A DNA stretch of 64,000 nucleotides from Anthropogastromicrobium sp050944455 (GCA_050944455.1 JBMNRC010000002.1:62001-126000), one strand, 5' to 3'; shown: positions 1 to 8,374, counted from the first letter of the stretch. Numbers and translations: made by a program. The notes: a model not told the origin generated them from the letters alone.

Positions 1-77
1 CCCTGAAAAACGCCGGCTGCGGCGCGGTGATGAGCGTGGCTCTCGCCGGAAGTGGAGGCTATTCTCTTGAAGCTTAG
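1..77 (+). CDS. 3' end of an unidentified upstream gene (partial)
   Basis: The frame beginning at base 3 is open from the window edge to a TAG at 75-77 and reads as a Gly/Ala-rich, moderately hydrophobic protein tail (ending GGYSLEA). It overlaps the proposed TTG start of the following sensor kinase by 11 bases, the kind of overlap seen in translationally coupled genes. Only 24 residues are visible and I do not recognise the family, so both its being a real gene end and its function are uncertain. Confidence 0.4.
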   Translation, partial: LKNAGCGAVMSVALAGSGGYSLEA

Positions 78-1557
78 ACACAAACTGATTCTGTCTTTCT
101 GCTGTATCATCCTGCTGCCGCTGACGCTGTCAGTGCTTCTCGGCGCCGGGATCTACCTGAATCACCGGGAAGCTTTCCGGCTGCGCTACGGGGTAACCCT
201 GGAGCTTTCCGACCTGATTTCGGGGGATTCGGGCATCTCCGACCGCATCGCGCTGTCGCTGAACAGCGAACTTGAGGAAAAGGAACAGTCGGAATCGGAT
301 TTCTGGGAGGACGACGAGGCCCTGCGGGATTTCGCGGAGCAGAAGACGATCGAAACTTTTCAGGTGCTGGTCTGGCGGGACGGCGAACTGATTTCGGACA
401 GCGCGGATCTGACGGAAGAAATGCTTGACCGCGCGGACGCCGTACTGCCGGACGCCAGCGGCGGGTGCACCGCGGTGCATACGTCAGGGGACGTCTGGTG
501 GGTTTACGACGTTTACACGGCGGAGACCGACAGCGGAAAAGTGACGTTTCTCGGCCTGGTGGACAGCTCAAGGCGCTTCCCGCTGGGGAAAACCATCATG
601 AGGCAGTTCGGCATCTCGATCGTCTTCATCCTGCTTCTCACAGCCGGCCTGTGCACGGTATGGATCTACCGTCCCACCATGATGGAGATCGGCGTGCTTG
701 AGGACGCGGCGAAGCGGATCAGCGAAGGCGACCTCGATTTTCATATCCACGCGGGCGGGAAAGACGAGATGAGCGAACTCTGCCGGGCTTTTGAGAAAGC
801 CCGGGAAAGGCTCAAACAGACCCAGGAGGAGAAACTGCAGGCGGACGCCGCGAACCGTGAGCTGATCCGGAATATCTCCCACGACCTCAGGACGCCGATC
901 ACGGCAATCCAGGGATACGTGGAGGGAATCCGCGACGGCGTCGCCAGCACGCCCGAGATGATGGACCGGTATCTGGGCGTCATCCTCAGCCGGACCAAGG
1001 AGATGTCGCGGCTGATCGATGAGCTGTCGTTCTACACGCGGATGAATTCCGAGGGAATCCCGTATAATTTCCGCGTTCTTCCGGCGGCTGATTTCATCCG
1101 GGACTGCGCGGAGGAGTTCGAAAGCCAGCTCGCGGCCGACGGGGCGGAGTTCACCTGCGAAAGCGAGGTTCAGCCCGGGACGAAAATCGCGGTGGATTCC
1201 GAGCAGATGCACCGCGTTTTCAGCAACATCATCGGAAACTCGCTGAAGTACGCGGACAAAACGCCCTGCCGCATCCGGCTTCAGGCCACGGAAACGAAGG
1301 ATACGGTGAAACTGGTTTTCAGTGACAACGGCAGAGGAATCGCGGAGCAGGATCTGGAGCATATCTTCGAGCGGTTTTACCGCGCGGACGCGGCCAGGAC
1401 GTCGACCGGCGGCTCCGGCATCGGTCTCTCGATCGTAAAGAAGATCGTGGAGGATCACGGCGGCACTGTCTCGGCCGAGAGCACCGTGGGGCAGGGCACA
1501 TCGATGATCATTGAGCTGCAGAAATACACCGGGAAAAACACCGGCGGGACGAAATAA
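67..1557 (+). CDS. Membrane sensor histidine kinase
   Basis: This is a two-component sensor kinase that would autophosphorylate on His and pass the phosphate to a response regulator. Order: TM helix (about residues 7-29), extracellular sensor segment (30-180, unrecognised fold), second TM helix (183-205), HAMP linker (207-260), HisKA with the phospho-His in NISHDLRTP (about His272), then HATPase with N box (NIIGNSLKYAD), G1 (DNGRGI), F (FERFYRAD) and G2 (GSGIGLSIV) boxes. I chose TTG at 67 rather than GTG at 52 because GGAGG at 54-58 lies 8 bases upstream of it and would be consumed by the GTG start. A response regulator follows after 462 bases; the pairing is likely but the gap is unusually long. 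The signal sensed cannot be told. Confidence 0.93.
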   Translation: MKLRHKLILSFCCIILLPLTLSVLLGAGIYLNHREAFRLRYGVTLELSDLISGDSGISDRIALSLNSELEEKEQSESDFWEDDEALRDFAEQKTIETFQVLVWRDGELISDSADLTEEMLDRADAVLPDASGGCTAVHTSGDVWWVYDVYTAETDSGKVTFLGLVDSSRRFPLGKTIMRQFGISIVFILLLTAGLCTVWIYRPTMMEIGVLEDAAKRISEGDLDFHIHAGGKDEMSELCRAFEKARERLKQTQEEKLQADAANRELIRNISHDLRTPITAIQGYVEGIRDGVASTPEMMDRYLGVILSRTKEMSRLIDELSFYTRMNSEGIPYNFRVLPAADFIRDCAEEFESQLAADGAEFTCESEVQPGTKIAVDSEQMHRVFSNIIGNSLKYADKTPCRIRLQATETKDTVKLVFSDNGRGIAEQDLEHIFERFYRADAARTSTGGSGIGLSIVKKIVEDHGGTVSAESTVGQGTSMIIELQKYTGKNTGGTK

Positions 1558-1774
1558 TGAAGGCGTCCGGGGCAGGCTGAACTGCCCTGAGACAGGCAGA
1601 CCGCCGCGCCGCGGGAAACCTGCCCGGCATCAGGAGATCTGCGCCGGGACAGGGATACTGGATGAAGTCCGGGAATTGCAGCGGCCCGGGAACGCTTCCG
1701 GCGCGGGCGGAAAAGCTTCCTGATTCCGGTATACCGGTTAAAACAGGGGATACCGCCCGAAAGCGCCGGTTTCA

Positions 1775-1783
1775 TGGTATAAT
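1775..1783 (+). promoter_or_regulatory. Extended -10 promoter candidate ahead of the response regulator
   Basis: TGG-TATAAT (TG at 1775-1776, TATAAT at 1778-1783) is a perfect -10 with the extended TGn element, but there is no good -35 at 17 bases. It would give the response regulator its own transcript with a leader of about 230 bases. Confidence 0.5.
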
Positions 1784-1805
1784 GAAATTCAACGGTCCGG
1801 CGTCG

Positions 1806-1980
1806 GGTAACCTGAGCATCCGCGGGCATTGGGCATGGGACCGGTCACATCTGTCCGGGAAGCACCGGAGGAGGTTATCCTGAGCGTTCATAAACAGGGG
1901 GCCGACCGCGCCTGTCCGGGAAGCGCCGAAGGAGGATAAACTGGGCGTCCGGGGACAGGGAGCAGCAAAGTGGCAGGCCG
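1806..1980 (+). repeat. Imperfect tandem repeats, period 61-67 bp, in the regulator leader
   Basis: Three units begin at about 1806, 1873 and 1934, each opening with a variant of GGTTATCCTGAGCG. The first two also share CTGTCCGGGAAGC.CCG.AGGA further along. The block lies between the -10 at 1778 and the response regulator start, so it would be transcribed. The rest of the 1558-2019 spacer shows no gene. Confidence 0.6.
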
Positions 1981-2019
1981 CGGGATCACTGTTGAAAATC
2001 GGCTGAGAGGGGAACGAAA

Positions 2020-2706
2020 TTGGGTAAGATTCTGGTTATTGAGGATGATAAAAACATTGCGGAACTGGAGAAAGATTATCTGGAACTTTCCGGTTTCACC
2101 GTTCTGATTGAGGAGGATGGCAGCGCGGGTCTCCGCCGGGCGCTGGACGAAGACGTCGACCTGGTCATTCTGGACCTGATGCTGCCGGGAACGGACGGCT
2201 TTGAAATCTGCCGGCGCATCCGGGAGGTCAAGGATATCCCGGTGCTGATGGTTTCGGCCAGGAAGGACGATCTCGACAAGATCCGCGGCCTCGGGCTAGG
2301 CGCGGACGACTACATCACCAAGCCGTTCAGCCCCAGTGAGCTTGTGGCCAGGGTCAAGGCGCATCTTTCCCGCTACGAGCGGCTGGTCGGAGGCAGGGAA
2401 AAGAACGAGGTGATTGAAATCCGCGGCCTGAGGATCGACCGGACCGCGCGCCGCGTCTGGGTCAACGGCGAGGAGAAGCAGTTCACGACCAAGGAGTTCG
2501 ACCTGCTCACTTTCCTAGCGGAGAATCCGAACCATGTCTTCACCAAGGACGAGCTGTTCCGCAAAATCTGGGGCATGGATTCCATCGGGGACATCGCCAC
2601 GGTGACCGTTCATATCAAAAAAATCCGGGAGAAAATCGAGTTTGACTCGTCCAGCCCGCAGTATATCGAGACGATCTGGGGCGTGGGATACCGGTTCAAG
2701 ATCTGA
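2020..2706 (+). CDS. OmpR/PhoB-family response regulator
   Basis: A DNA-binding response regulator of 228 residues. The receiver domain (1-120) has the acidic pair at Glu8/Asp9-Asp10, the phospho-acceptor Asp52 in VILDLMLPG, and the conserved Lys in ITKPF. A winged-helix Trans_reg_C domain (about 130-228) ends with the usual GVGYRF motif. TTG start, with a GAGAGGGGA ribosome site upstream. It is probably the partner of the kinase at 67-1557, being the only regulator nearby. A D-2-hydroxyacid dehydrogenase follows; kinase, regulator and such a dehydrogenase also occur together in vancomycin-resistance clusters, but the ligase and dipeptidase of such clusters are absent here. Confidence 0.95.
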   Translation: MGKILVIEDDKNIAELEKDYLELSGFTVLIEEDGSAGLRRALDEDVDLVILDLMLPGTDGFEICRRIREVKDIPVLMVSARKDDLDKIRGLGLGADDYITKPFSPSELVARVKAHLSRYERLVGGREKNEVIEIRGLRIDRTARRVWVNGEEKQFTTKEFDLLTFLAENPNHVFTKDELFRKIWGMDSIGDIATVTVHIKKIREKIEFDSSSPQYIETIWGVGYRFKI

Positions 2707-2708
2707 CC

Positions 2709-2798
2709 GTTCAGTCCGGGAAGACAGGGATCACAGCCGGACCCGCGGGAGATCCGTACCGGCTGATGCAGTTCAGTCCGGGAAGTCAGGGATCACAG
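2709..2798 (+). repeat. 28-bp direct repeat pair, period 62 bp
   Basis: Copies at 2709-2736 and 2771-2798 match at 27 of 28 bases (GTTCAGTCCGGGAAG then WCAGGGATCACAG). They fill the gap between the response regulator and the dehydrogenase. The core TCCGGGAAG also occurs in the repeats on the other side of the regulator gene. Confidence 0.8.
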
Positions 2799-2844
2799 TG
2801 ATGCCGGAGATGCTGAAAGCCGGCGGGAGAGAGAGGAAAAGAAA

Positions 2845-3837
2845 ATGAAGATTTTTTTCTACTATCTGCGCGAATTTGACGAACTTGGCTACTGCAGGGA
2901 ATTCAGGGAGAAGACGGGAATCGACTTCGGATACACTACGCAGTATCCGTCCATGGAAAACGCTGATCTGGCGGCCGGCGCAGACGCCATCAGCTTCACG
3001 CCCTGCGCGATGCCGGAAGAACTGATGAAAAAGTTCGCGGATCTCGGCGTCAGGTATTTCCTGTGCCGCTCGATCGGCTATGACCATGTGGACCTGAAAA
3101 CGGCGGCCCGGCTCGGCCTGAGGGTTTCGAATGTCAGCTATTCGCCGGACGGCGTCGCGGATTACGCCATCATGCTGATGCTCATGTGCCTGCGCCGGAT
3201 GGGACACATCCTCAAGCGTGTCGAACTGCAGGATTACACGCTGAAGGGAAAGATCGGCCGCGATATCACCCGCTGCACTGTCGGCGTGATCGGCACCGGA
3301 AGAATCGGGACGACGGTTCTGAAGCACCTTTCCGGTTTCGGCTGCCGGCTGATCGCCAACGATCTTTACCCGAACAGCGAGGCGGCCCGCTATGCGGAGT
3401 ATGTGGACCTGGATACGCTCTGGCGCGAGGCTGACGTTATTTCGCTGCACGCCAACGCCACCGAGCAGAACTACCATCTGATCGGCGAAGAATCGCTGGC
3501 GAAGATGAAGGACGGCGTTGTGATCGTGAACACCTCCCGCGGGAAGCTGATTGACGACAAGGCCCTGATCCGGGCCATTGAAGCGGGGAAGGTCGGCGCC
3601 GCGGGACTTGACGTTGTGGAAAACGAAGCCGGCCTGTATTACTACAATCATATCGGGGATGTGATGAAGCGGGATGATCTCGCGATCCTGCGCTCTTTCC
3701 CGAACGTCATCATCAGCCCGCACACGGCTTTCTACACCGAGCAGGATGTGAGCCAGATGGTGGAAGGCTGTTTCACCAGCCTGCAGCTTTTCGCGGAGGG
3801 AAAGGAAAACCCGAGAGAAGTCAAAGCGGCGAAGTGA
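2845..3837 (+). CDS. D-2-hydroxyacid dehydrogenase (D-lactate dehydrogenase / VanH-like)
   Basis: An NAD-dependent D-isomer-specific 2-hydroxyacid dehydrogenase of 330 residues, expected to interconvert pyruvate and D-lactate or a close 2-oxoacid pair in the cytosol. Rossmann motif GTGRIG starts at Gly150. Catalytic Arg232 lies in NTSRGKL and catalytic His293 in SPHTAFYTE, with the acidic relay partner between. The RSIGYDHVD and YSPDGVADY segments and the HTAFYTEQ end are typical of the LdhA/VanH branch rather than of glycerate or phosphoglycerate dehydrogenases. Fermentative D-lactate formation is the simplest role; substrate is not proven. The start ATG follows GAGAGAGGAAAAG. Confidence 0.88.
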   Translation: MKIFFYYLREFDELGYCREFREKTGIDFGYTTQYPSMENADLAAGADAISFTPCAMPEELMKKFADLGVRYFLCRSIGYDHVDLKTAARLGLRVSNVSYSPDGVADYAIMLMLMCLRRMGHILKRVELQDYTLKGKIGRDITRCTVGVIGTGRIGTTVLKHLSGFGCRLIANDLYPNSEAARYAEYVDLDTLWREADVISLHANATEQNYHLIGEESLAKMKDGVVIVNTSRGKLIDDKALIRAIEAGKVGAAGLDVVENEAGLYYYNHIGDVMKRDDLAILRSFPNVIISPHTAFYTEQDVSQMVEGCFTSLQLFAEGKENPREVKAAK

Positions 3838-4105
3838 TTGCGGCCGGAAGCTTCATTCGGCAGTCGAAAAGCTCCGTATTATTAACCCGTGCCAGGAGAA
3901 CGCAGGAAGCGGCGTGAACCGGGAAAAGCGGCAGCCGGTATCAGCGGCGAGCCGGCATTGGGAATCTGAGATGGAGCGGCTGTTGAAATTCAGGAAGAAC
4001 GGCAGCTGAAATCCGATATGGAGCATCGCCGGGATTCCGACGGCAGAATATCAGAAATTCCGAAAAGAAAAACTGAGAGACACCCAGAACAAACAGGAGC
4101 AGGAT

Positions 4106-4993
4106 ATGAAAATTGCGGTACCCTATGATAAAGACGGCAGCGTGTTCCAGCATTTCGGCCGCGCGGAGGCGTTCAAACTGTATGAAGTCAGCGGAGACAC
4201 TGCGGTTCCCGGCGAAGTGATCGGCACGGAGGGCGCCGGTCATGAAGCCCTGGCCGGTTTTCTTGCCGGAAAAGGCGTGGAAGCGGTCGTCTGCGGAGGC
4301 ATCGGACCAGGCGCGATGGCAGCGCTGGCGGATGCCGGGGTGAAAGCGGTCAGCGGCGCGGCCGGAAACGCTGATCAGGCGGCCGCGGCGTTCGCGCGCG
4401 GCGAGCTCACCGAAACCGAATCGCCCTCTTGCGGAGGCCATGAGGAAAACGGGGATTGCGGCGGAGAGTGCGGACATCACGGCTGCGGTGAAGGAGAGGA
4501 CTGCGGCTGCGATTCCGGGTGCGGCGGAGGCTGCGGAAAATGCGGGAATCAGATGCCGCCAGTCGAGGGAAAAAATGTCGGGAAAACCGTCCGCGTCCAC
4601 TATGAGGGGACCTTCAATGACGGCACCCGGTTTGATTCCTCGTATGAGCGCGGCGAGCCTCTGGAATTCGAGTGCGGCGCGGGAATGATGATTCACGGAT
4701 TCGATCAGGCGGTGGCGGCGATGAATGTCGGCGATATCGTCAATGTCCATCTGATGCCGGAGGAGGCCTACGGGATGCCGGACCCGAACGCGGTAATGCG
4801 CTTTCAGACCAGCGAGCTTCCCGGCAGTGAATACGTGCAGGTAGGTCAGACAGTCCGCCTCAGCAACGGCAGAGGCCAGGCAATCCCCGTGCGCGTCATC
4901 CAGAAGGATGAGAAAACCATCACGCTGGACGCAAATCATGAGATGGCCGGTAAAGAACTGAATTTTAAGATTGAGCTGGTGGAAATCCTCTGA
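4106..4993 (+). CDS. NifX-like domain fused through a Cys/His-rich linker to a SlyD-type prolyl isomerase
   Basis: A 295-residue fusion. Residues 1-105 match the dinitrogenase iron-molybdenum cofactor (NifX/NafY-like) fold, beginning MKIAVPYD and with the FGRA and VCGGIGPGA motifs. Residues 109-147 hold nine Cys and three His in a Gly-rich stretch. Residues 152-295 are an FKBP-type isomerase with the SlyD insert-in-flap arrangement (VHYEGTF, FDSSYERGEPLEF, GFDQAV, EEAYGMPD). In ordinary SlyD the metal-binding His/Cys tail is C-terminal; here it sits between the domains. A metal or Fe-S handling chaperone is my inference; no nif genes are nearby. The ribosome site is in CAGGAGCAGGAT. The 268-base spacer before it shows nothing clear. 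Confidence 0.85.
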   Translation: MKIAVPYDKDGSVFQHFGRAEAFKLYEVSGDTAVPGEVIGTEGAGHEALAGFLAGKGVEAVVCGGIGPGAMAALADAGVKAVSGAAGNADQAAAAFARGELTETESPSCGGHEENGDCGGECGHHGCGEGEDCGCDSGCGGGCGKCGNQMPPVEGKNVGKTVRVHYEGTFNDGTRFDSSYERGEPLEFECGAGMMIHGFDQAVAAMNVGDIVNVHLMPEEAYGMPDPNAVMRFQTSELPGSEYVQVGQTVRLSNGRGQAIPVRVIQKDEKTITLDANHEMAGKELNFKIELVEIL

Positions 4994-5180
4994 GCCCTGC
5001 AAAGATTCCAGGGCTTCAGCCGGAAGGCCGGGGGACAATGATACAGCAGAAGGATTTCACAGGATAATCACAGAATCATTCTTTTTTGAACACAATTCCG
5101 GGGTATCCTGTACTTGTCAGAAGGAAAGAACTTCTGAACTTTCTCATAAAAATCCCCCTTTGAAGAAAATGAATGTGAAT

Positions 5181-5221
5181 GGCTCCCCGGAAGATGCGGC
5201 TTCCCGGGAGCCGATTTTTTT
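5181..5221 (+). terminator. Intrinsic terminator, repeat copy 1
   Basis: A 13-bp stem at 5181-5212 with one C-C mismatch, loop ATGCGG, followed by a seven-T run at 5215-5221. It ends the first 219-bp repeat and would also stop transcripts from the NifX/SlyD fusion gene. Confidence 0.8.
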
Positions 5222-5399
5222 ACGGAGCAGGGCTGAAAACGTCCTGTAAACCGGCCAGGGGGAAAGAATCCGATTTCACCGAATGGTCACAGAATCATTC
5301 TTTTTTGGACACATTCCGGAGGTATCCTGTAGTCGTCAGAAGGAAAGAACTTCTGAACTTTCTCATAAAAATCCCCCTTTGAAGAAAATGAATGTGAAC

Positions 5400-5440
5400 G
5401 GCTCCCCGGAAGATGCGGCTTCCGGGGAGCTTACTTTTTT
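5400..5440 (+). terminator. Intrinsic terminator, repeat copy 2
   Basis: A perfect 12-bp stem, GCTCCCCGGAAG with CTTCCGGGGAGC (5401-5430), hexaloop ATGCGG, then a T-rich tail TTACTTTTTT. Confidence 0.85.
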
Positions 5441-5618
5441 CGGAATAGGGCTGAAAACGTCCTGTAAACCGGCCAGGGGGGAAAGAATCCGATTTCACCG
5501 AATAGTCACAGAATCATTCTTTTTTGGACACATTCCGGAGGTATCCTGTAGTCGTCAGAAGGAAAGAACTTCTGAGCTTTCTCATAAAATCCCCCTTTGA
5601 AGAAAATGAATGTGAACG

Positions 5619-5658
5619 GCTCCCCGGAAGATGCGGCTTCCGGGGAGCTTCTTTTTTT
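5619..5658 (+). terminator. Intrinsic terminator, repeat copy 3
   Basis: The same perfect 12-bp stem and ATGCGG loop as copy 2 (5619-5648), with tail TTCTTTTTTT. Downstream, 5690-5860 belongs to no repeat and precedes the lipoprotein gene. Confidence 0.85.
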
Positions 5659-5860
5659 GCCGCGGGATGGGCTGAGAAAATCCAGGCGTCTTTTCTGCAA
5701 CATTCGGGGCGCCGCGTCTGTATACAGGGCGGAAGGGAAAAGAACAGACCGCGTCAGATTCCCTTCGGGAACCTAAGGCTTGACAAGCAGGCTCTGCCAC
5801 AGAATCCGCGGAAGGCGGACGGGCTGCCTGATTGGACTTCAGCGGGAAAAGGGGGATATA

Positions 5861-6460
5861 ATGAAAAAAAGGATACTGGTGAGAAAGTCCGCATGGATGA
5901 TCGGAGCGGCGATGATCTTTTCGATGGCGGCCTGCGGCGGCGCAAACAGGAATGGAACCGGCGGAACAACTGCGGGGACGGCGGCAGGAACAGCGGAGGC
6001 AGCAACGGAAACCGCCGGGGAGAGCGCCGCGGCGGAAGAATCCTCAGAGGGCAGTATGGAAATGCCGAATCCTTTCTCTGAATATTCCAGCCTGGAAGAA
6101 GCGGAAAAGGACGCGGGATTCGAAATTTCGGTTCCGGACAGCATCGGGGATTCTGACCATTGTGTTTACCGGGTTCTTGACAGTGAAAATCCGATGATCG
6201 AGATTATCTATTTCGATGGGGAGAATGAAACCGCGAGAATCCGCAAGGCAGCCGGGGACGATGATATCAGCGGCGATTACGGCAGCTATTCCAGCCAGGC
6301 GGCGTGGGACGGCCCTGAGCGCTCCGGAAACTATTTCGGATCAGACGGGAAATATACCCTCGCCACCTGGACCTCGATCGACGGCTGGACGTATTCCCTT
6401 TCTGTAGAAGAACCGGTTTCCGCCGATGAGATGGACAGTCTGGTGCAGGCGGTAGAATGA
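5861..6460 (+). CDS. Putative lipoprotein, DUF4367-like C-terminal domain
   Basis: A 199-residue exported protein. A charged, hydrophobic signal (residues 1-24) ends in a lipobox-like SMAAC with Cys25 as the likely lipidated residue, followed by a low-complexity Gly/Thr/Ala/Glu linker (26-65). The C-terminal 130 residues (SLEEAEKDAGFEISVP, then IRKAAGDDDISGDYGSY) resemble the DUF4367-type domain found in Firmicute surface proteins; this resemblance is from memory. I chose ATG 5861 because the frame upstream is Arg-rich and unlike a protein start, while GGGAAAAGGGGGA precedes 5861. Function unknown. Confidence 0.8.
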   Translation: MKKRILVRKSAWMIGAAMIFSMAACGGANRNGTGGTTAGTAAGTAEAATETAGESAAAEESSEGSMEMPNPFSEYSSLEEAEKDAGFEISVPDSIGDSDHCVYRVLDSENPMIEIIYFDGENETARIRKAAGDDDISGDYGSYSSQAAWDGPERSGNYFGSDGKYTLATWTSIDGWTYSLSVEEPVSADEMDSLVQAVE

Positions 6461-6630
6461 TTGAATAGCTTCGGCGGCGCATTCTCGCGGCTTCAGTCGT
6501 GTGAGGCTTCACAGAGACATACCGGATCAGCCGGGAAATGGCGGGGAACACCGATCATGAAAGCAATGCAGGAACAGAGACCGGCTGGCTGCTGGTTGTC
6601 TGTGCCTTATCTTCACTAAGGAGGAGAGAA

Positions 6631-8004
6631 ATGAAAAACACGGAACATCTGTTGCGCGGCGGAAAAAGAATCACAGCGGCTTTTACGGCAGCCGGCCTTC
6701 TGCTGGGAGGGACTGTCTGCCAGGCTGCGGAGGAAACGGAGAGCGGCGCGGAGGGCGGCCTGACGTCTGTGGTGGCGGAACCGCCCGCTGAGTCCGGGGA
6801 GGGAATGGACGCCAATGAGTGGCAGATGACGCAGGAGTATCAGGACTGGCGTTCGGCGATGAATGAAAAAATTTCCGCCAGCCAGCAGATCCAGGATGAG
6901 ATGATGCCGTATTATCAGAAGACGATGCGGGCATTCCTTCAGGACGAGGGCCAGAATGCCGTGTACTCGCCGGTCAATGTCTACATCGCGCTCGCCATGC
7001 TGGCGGAATGTACGGACGGCAGCACCAGAAGCCAGATCCTGGATCTCCTGAATGCCGATGACACCGATGAGCTGGAAGAAAAAGTGCAGGCTCTCTGGGA
7101 AGCCAACACCGTCAAAACGCCGATCGCCACGAAGACGCTGGCCAATTCGCTGTGGCTCAGCGACGATTTCAGCTGCCGTGAAAGTCTTCTCACGAAACTG
7201 GCGGAGATCTATCACGCCTCCTCCTTCACCGGCGACCTGTCATCGGATGAAATCAACGACGCGCTGCGCCAGTGGATCAACGGGAACACCGGCGGGCTTC
7301 TGCAGGACCAGGCGGAGAATTTCAGGCTGAATTCCGACACTGTCTTGGCCCTGGTTTCCACCCTTTATCTGAAAGCGGCCTGGACCAGCCAGTTCGACGA
7401 GGATGACACCACCCAGGAAGAGTTTACCGGGAAGGACGGTACACAGACCGTTTCGATGATGCACCAGACGATAAACGGGGCAATTTATTCCGGCGAAGGA
7501 TTCAGCGCCGTAGGTCTTCCGATGGAGGACTGCGGAACCATGTGGATTTTCCTCCCGGATGAGGGACAGGACGTCCAGCCGCTGGTCGACGGAGACGACG
7601 TTTACTCCATCCTGTCGGAGGGAGACCAGTGGGAGGACATAACCGAGGCCGAGATCAGTCTGTCTCTGCCGAAGTTTGACGTGTCTTCGGAGATGAGCCT
7701 GAAGGAAGAGCTGGAGAACCTCGGCGTCAGCGAAGTCTTCGATGGCGACGCGGCAGATTTTTCACCGCTGACGGACGGCGGGTGCTATGTCTCCGAAATC
7801 ACGCACGCGGCGAGAGTCAGGGCGGATGAGAACGGAACGGAGGCGGCAGCCTACACGGCGGTGCAGATTGGGGCAACTGCCTTTTTCGAGAGGCAGCAGG
7901 TGGACTTCACCGTCGACCGCCCGTTCCTGTTTGTGATCACGGGCGAGGACGGAAGCGTTCTGCTCGCGGGCATCGTGAACCAGCCGGACGGGTCGGCGGA
8001 ATAA
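6631..8004 (+). CDS. Secreted serpin-family protease inhibitor
   Basis: A 457-residue protein with an N-terminal signal peptide (about residues 1-33, cleavage near CQA) and an Asp/Glu-rich stretch, then a full serpin fold. Family marks are YSPVNVYIALAMLAE, the strand motif LVSTLYLKAAWTSQFD, and a reactive loop whose hinge reads ENGTEAAAYT, the Gly-Thr-Glu-Ala-Ala-Ala pattern of inhibitory serpins. Counting from the hinge, the scissile P1-P1' bond falls near Thr-Ala in GATAFF, suggesting an elastase-like target. The loop is followed by the usual DRPFLFVI. ATG 6631 follows AAGGAGGAGAG; the upstream in-frame ATG at 6538 has no ribosome site. Inhibition of host or neighbour proteases is inferred from known bacterial serpins. 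Confidence 0.92.
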   Translation: MKNTEHLLRGGKRITAAFTAAGLLLGGTVCQAAEETESGAEGGLTSVVAEPPAESGEGMDANEWQMTQEYQDWRSAMNEKISASQQIQDEMMPYYQKTMRAFLQDEGQNAVYSPVNVYIALAMLAECTDGSTRSQILDLLNADDTDELEEKVQALWEANTVKTPIATKTLANSLWLSDDFSCRESLLTKLAEIYHASSFTGDLSSDEINDALRQWINGNTGGLLQDQAENFRLNSDTVLALVSTLYLKAAWTSQFDEDDTTQEEFTGKDGTQTVSMMHQTINGAIYSGEGFSAVGLPMEDCGTMWIFLPDEGQDVQPLVDGDDVYSILSEGDQWEDITEAEISLSLPKFDVSSEMSLKEELENLGVSEVFDGDAADFSPLTDGGCYVSEITHAARVRADENGTEAAAYTAVQIGATAFFERQQVDFTVDRPFLFVITGEDGSVLLAGIVNQPDGSAE

Positions 8005-8044
8005 GGGATTGCATTTTCTCCCGGCAGGGCGGCCCGGCGCAGTG

Positions 8045-8132
8045 TATCGCGGCGCCGGGTTCGCCGCATCTGGCGCAATGATCCCGCTGCGGCCGTTTTC
8101 TTACAGTATGTGTATAGCGGCGCCGGGTTCGC
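8045..8132 (+). repeat. 20-bp direct repeat pair, period 68 bp
   Basis: TATMGCGGCGCCGGGTTCGC occurs at 8045-8064 and 8113-8132 with one mismatch, in the spacer after the serpin gene. The rest of 8005-8244 shows no gene and no clear terminator. Confidence 0.7.
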
Positions 8133-8244
8133 GGTGTCCGGCGCCGCAGGCCTCAGACCGCGGGCCTTCACCGCATTGAGGTCCGGCAGCCCGGCGGGGC
8201 CGTGCGGAAGCGCGCGGACGGCGTGGCTTCGGGGCAGAATTGGC

Positions 8245-8273
8245 TTGACGCCTGTTGACCCCTGTGATACAAT
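8245..8273 (+). promoter_or_regulatory. Sigma-A promoter for rpmG-secE-nusG
   Basis: TTGACG (8245-8250), a 17-base spacer, and TACAAT (8268-8273). Transcription would begin near 8280, leaving a leader of about 95 bases before rpmG. Confidence 0.85.
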
Positions 8274-8374
8274 GCTAGGGCGTTTGGAAGACGCGGGTCT
8301 TTTTTTGATGCAAAAAAATGCCTGAAAAAGGCCAAACTGCTGACTGTTGGAATTTTATCATGGAGGTGGAAGTC

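Larger units (their letters stand above)
5053..5685 (+). repeat. Three tandem copies of a 219-bp unit, each with two hairpins and a terminator
   Basis: Units start at 5053, 5272 and 5491, each opening with GATTTCAC. Copies 2 and 3 are nearly identical; copy 1 has diverged more, and copy 3 stops after its terminator. Each unit contains a 7-bp hairpin (TCAGAAG / CTTCTGA, loop GAAAGAA; 5117-5137 in copy 1), an A-rich stretch, then a strong terminator hairpin. No open frame is conserved across the copies: the reading frame through the hairpin diverges between copies 1 and 2 while the hairpin is kept, which points to RNA rather than peptide. No convincing promoter is visible within the unit. This could be a small array of sRNA genes or a repeated transcription-stop element. 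Confidence 0.85.

Noticed and set aside
67..3837. A vancomycin-resistance (van) cluster
   Set aside because: Only the regulators and a VanH-like dehydrogenase are present; ligase, VanX and other parts are missing, and the next gene is unrelated.
5283..5600. A 105-codon frame across the 219-bp repeats
   Set aside because: It spans two repeat copies, repeats its own sequence, and is not kept in the other copy; the hairpins are the conserved part.
5857..5862. TATAAT directly at the lipoprotein start
   Set aside because: It overlaps the start codon and ribosome-site region and has no -35 at a proper distance.
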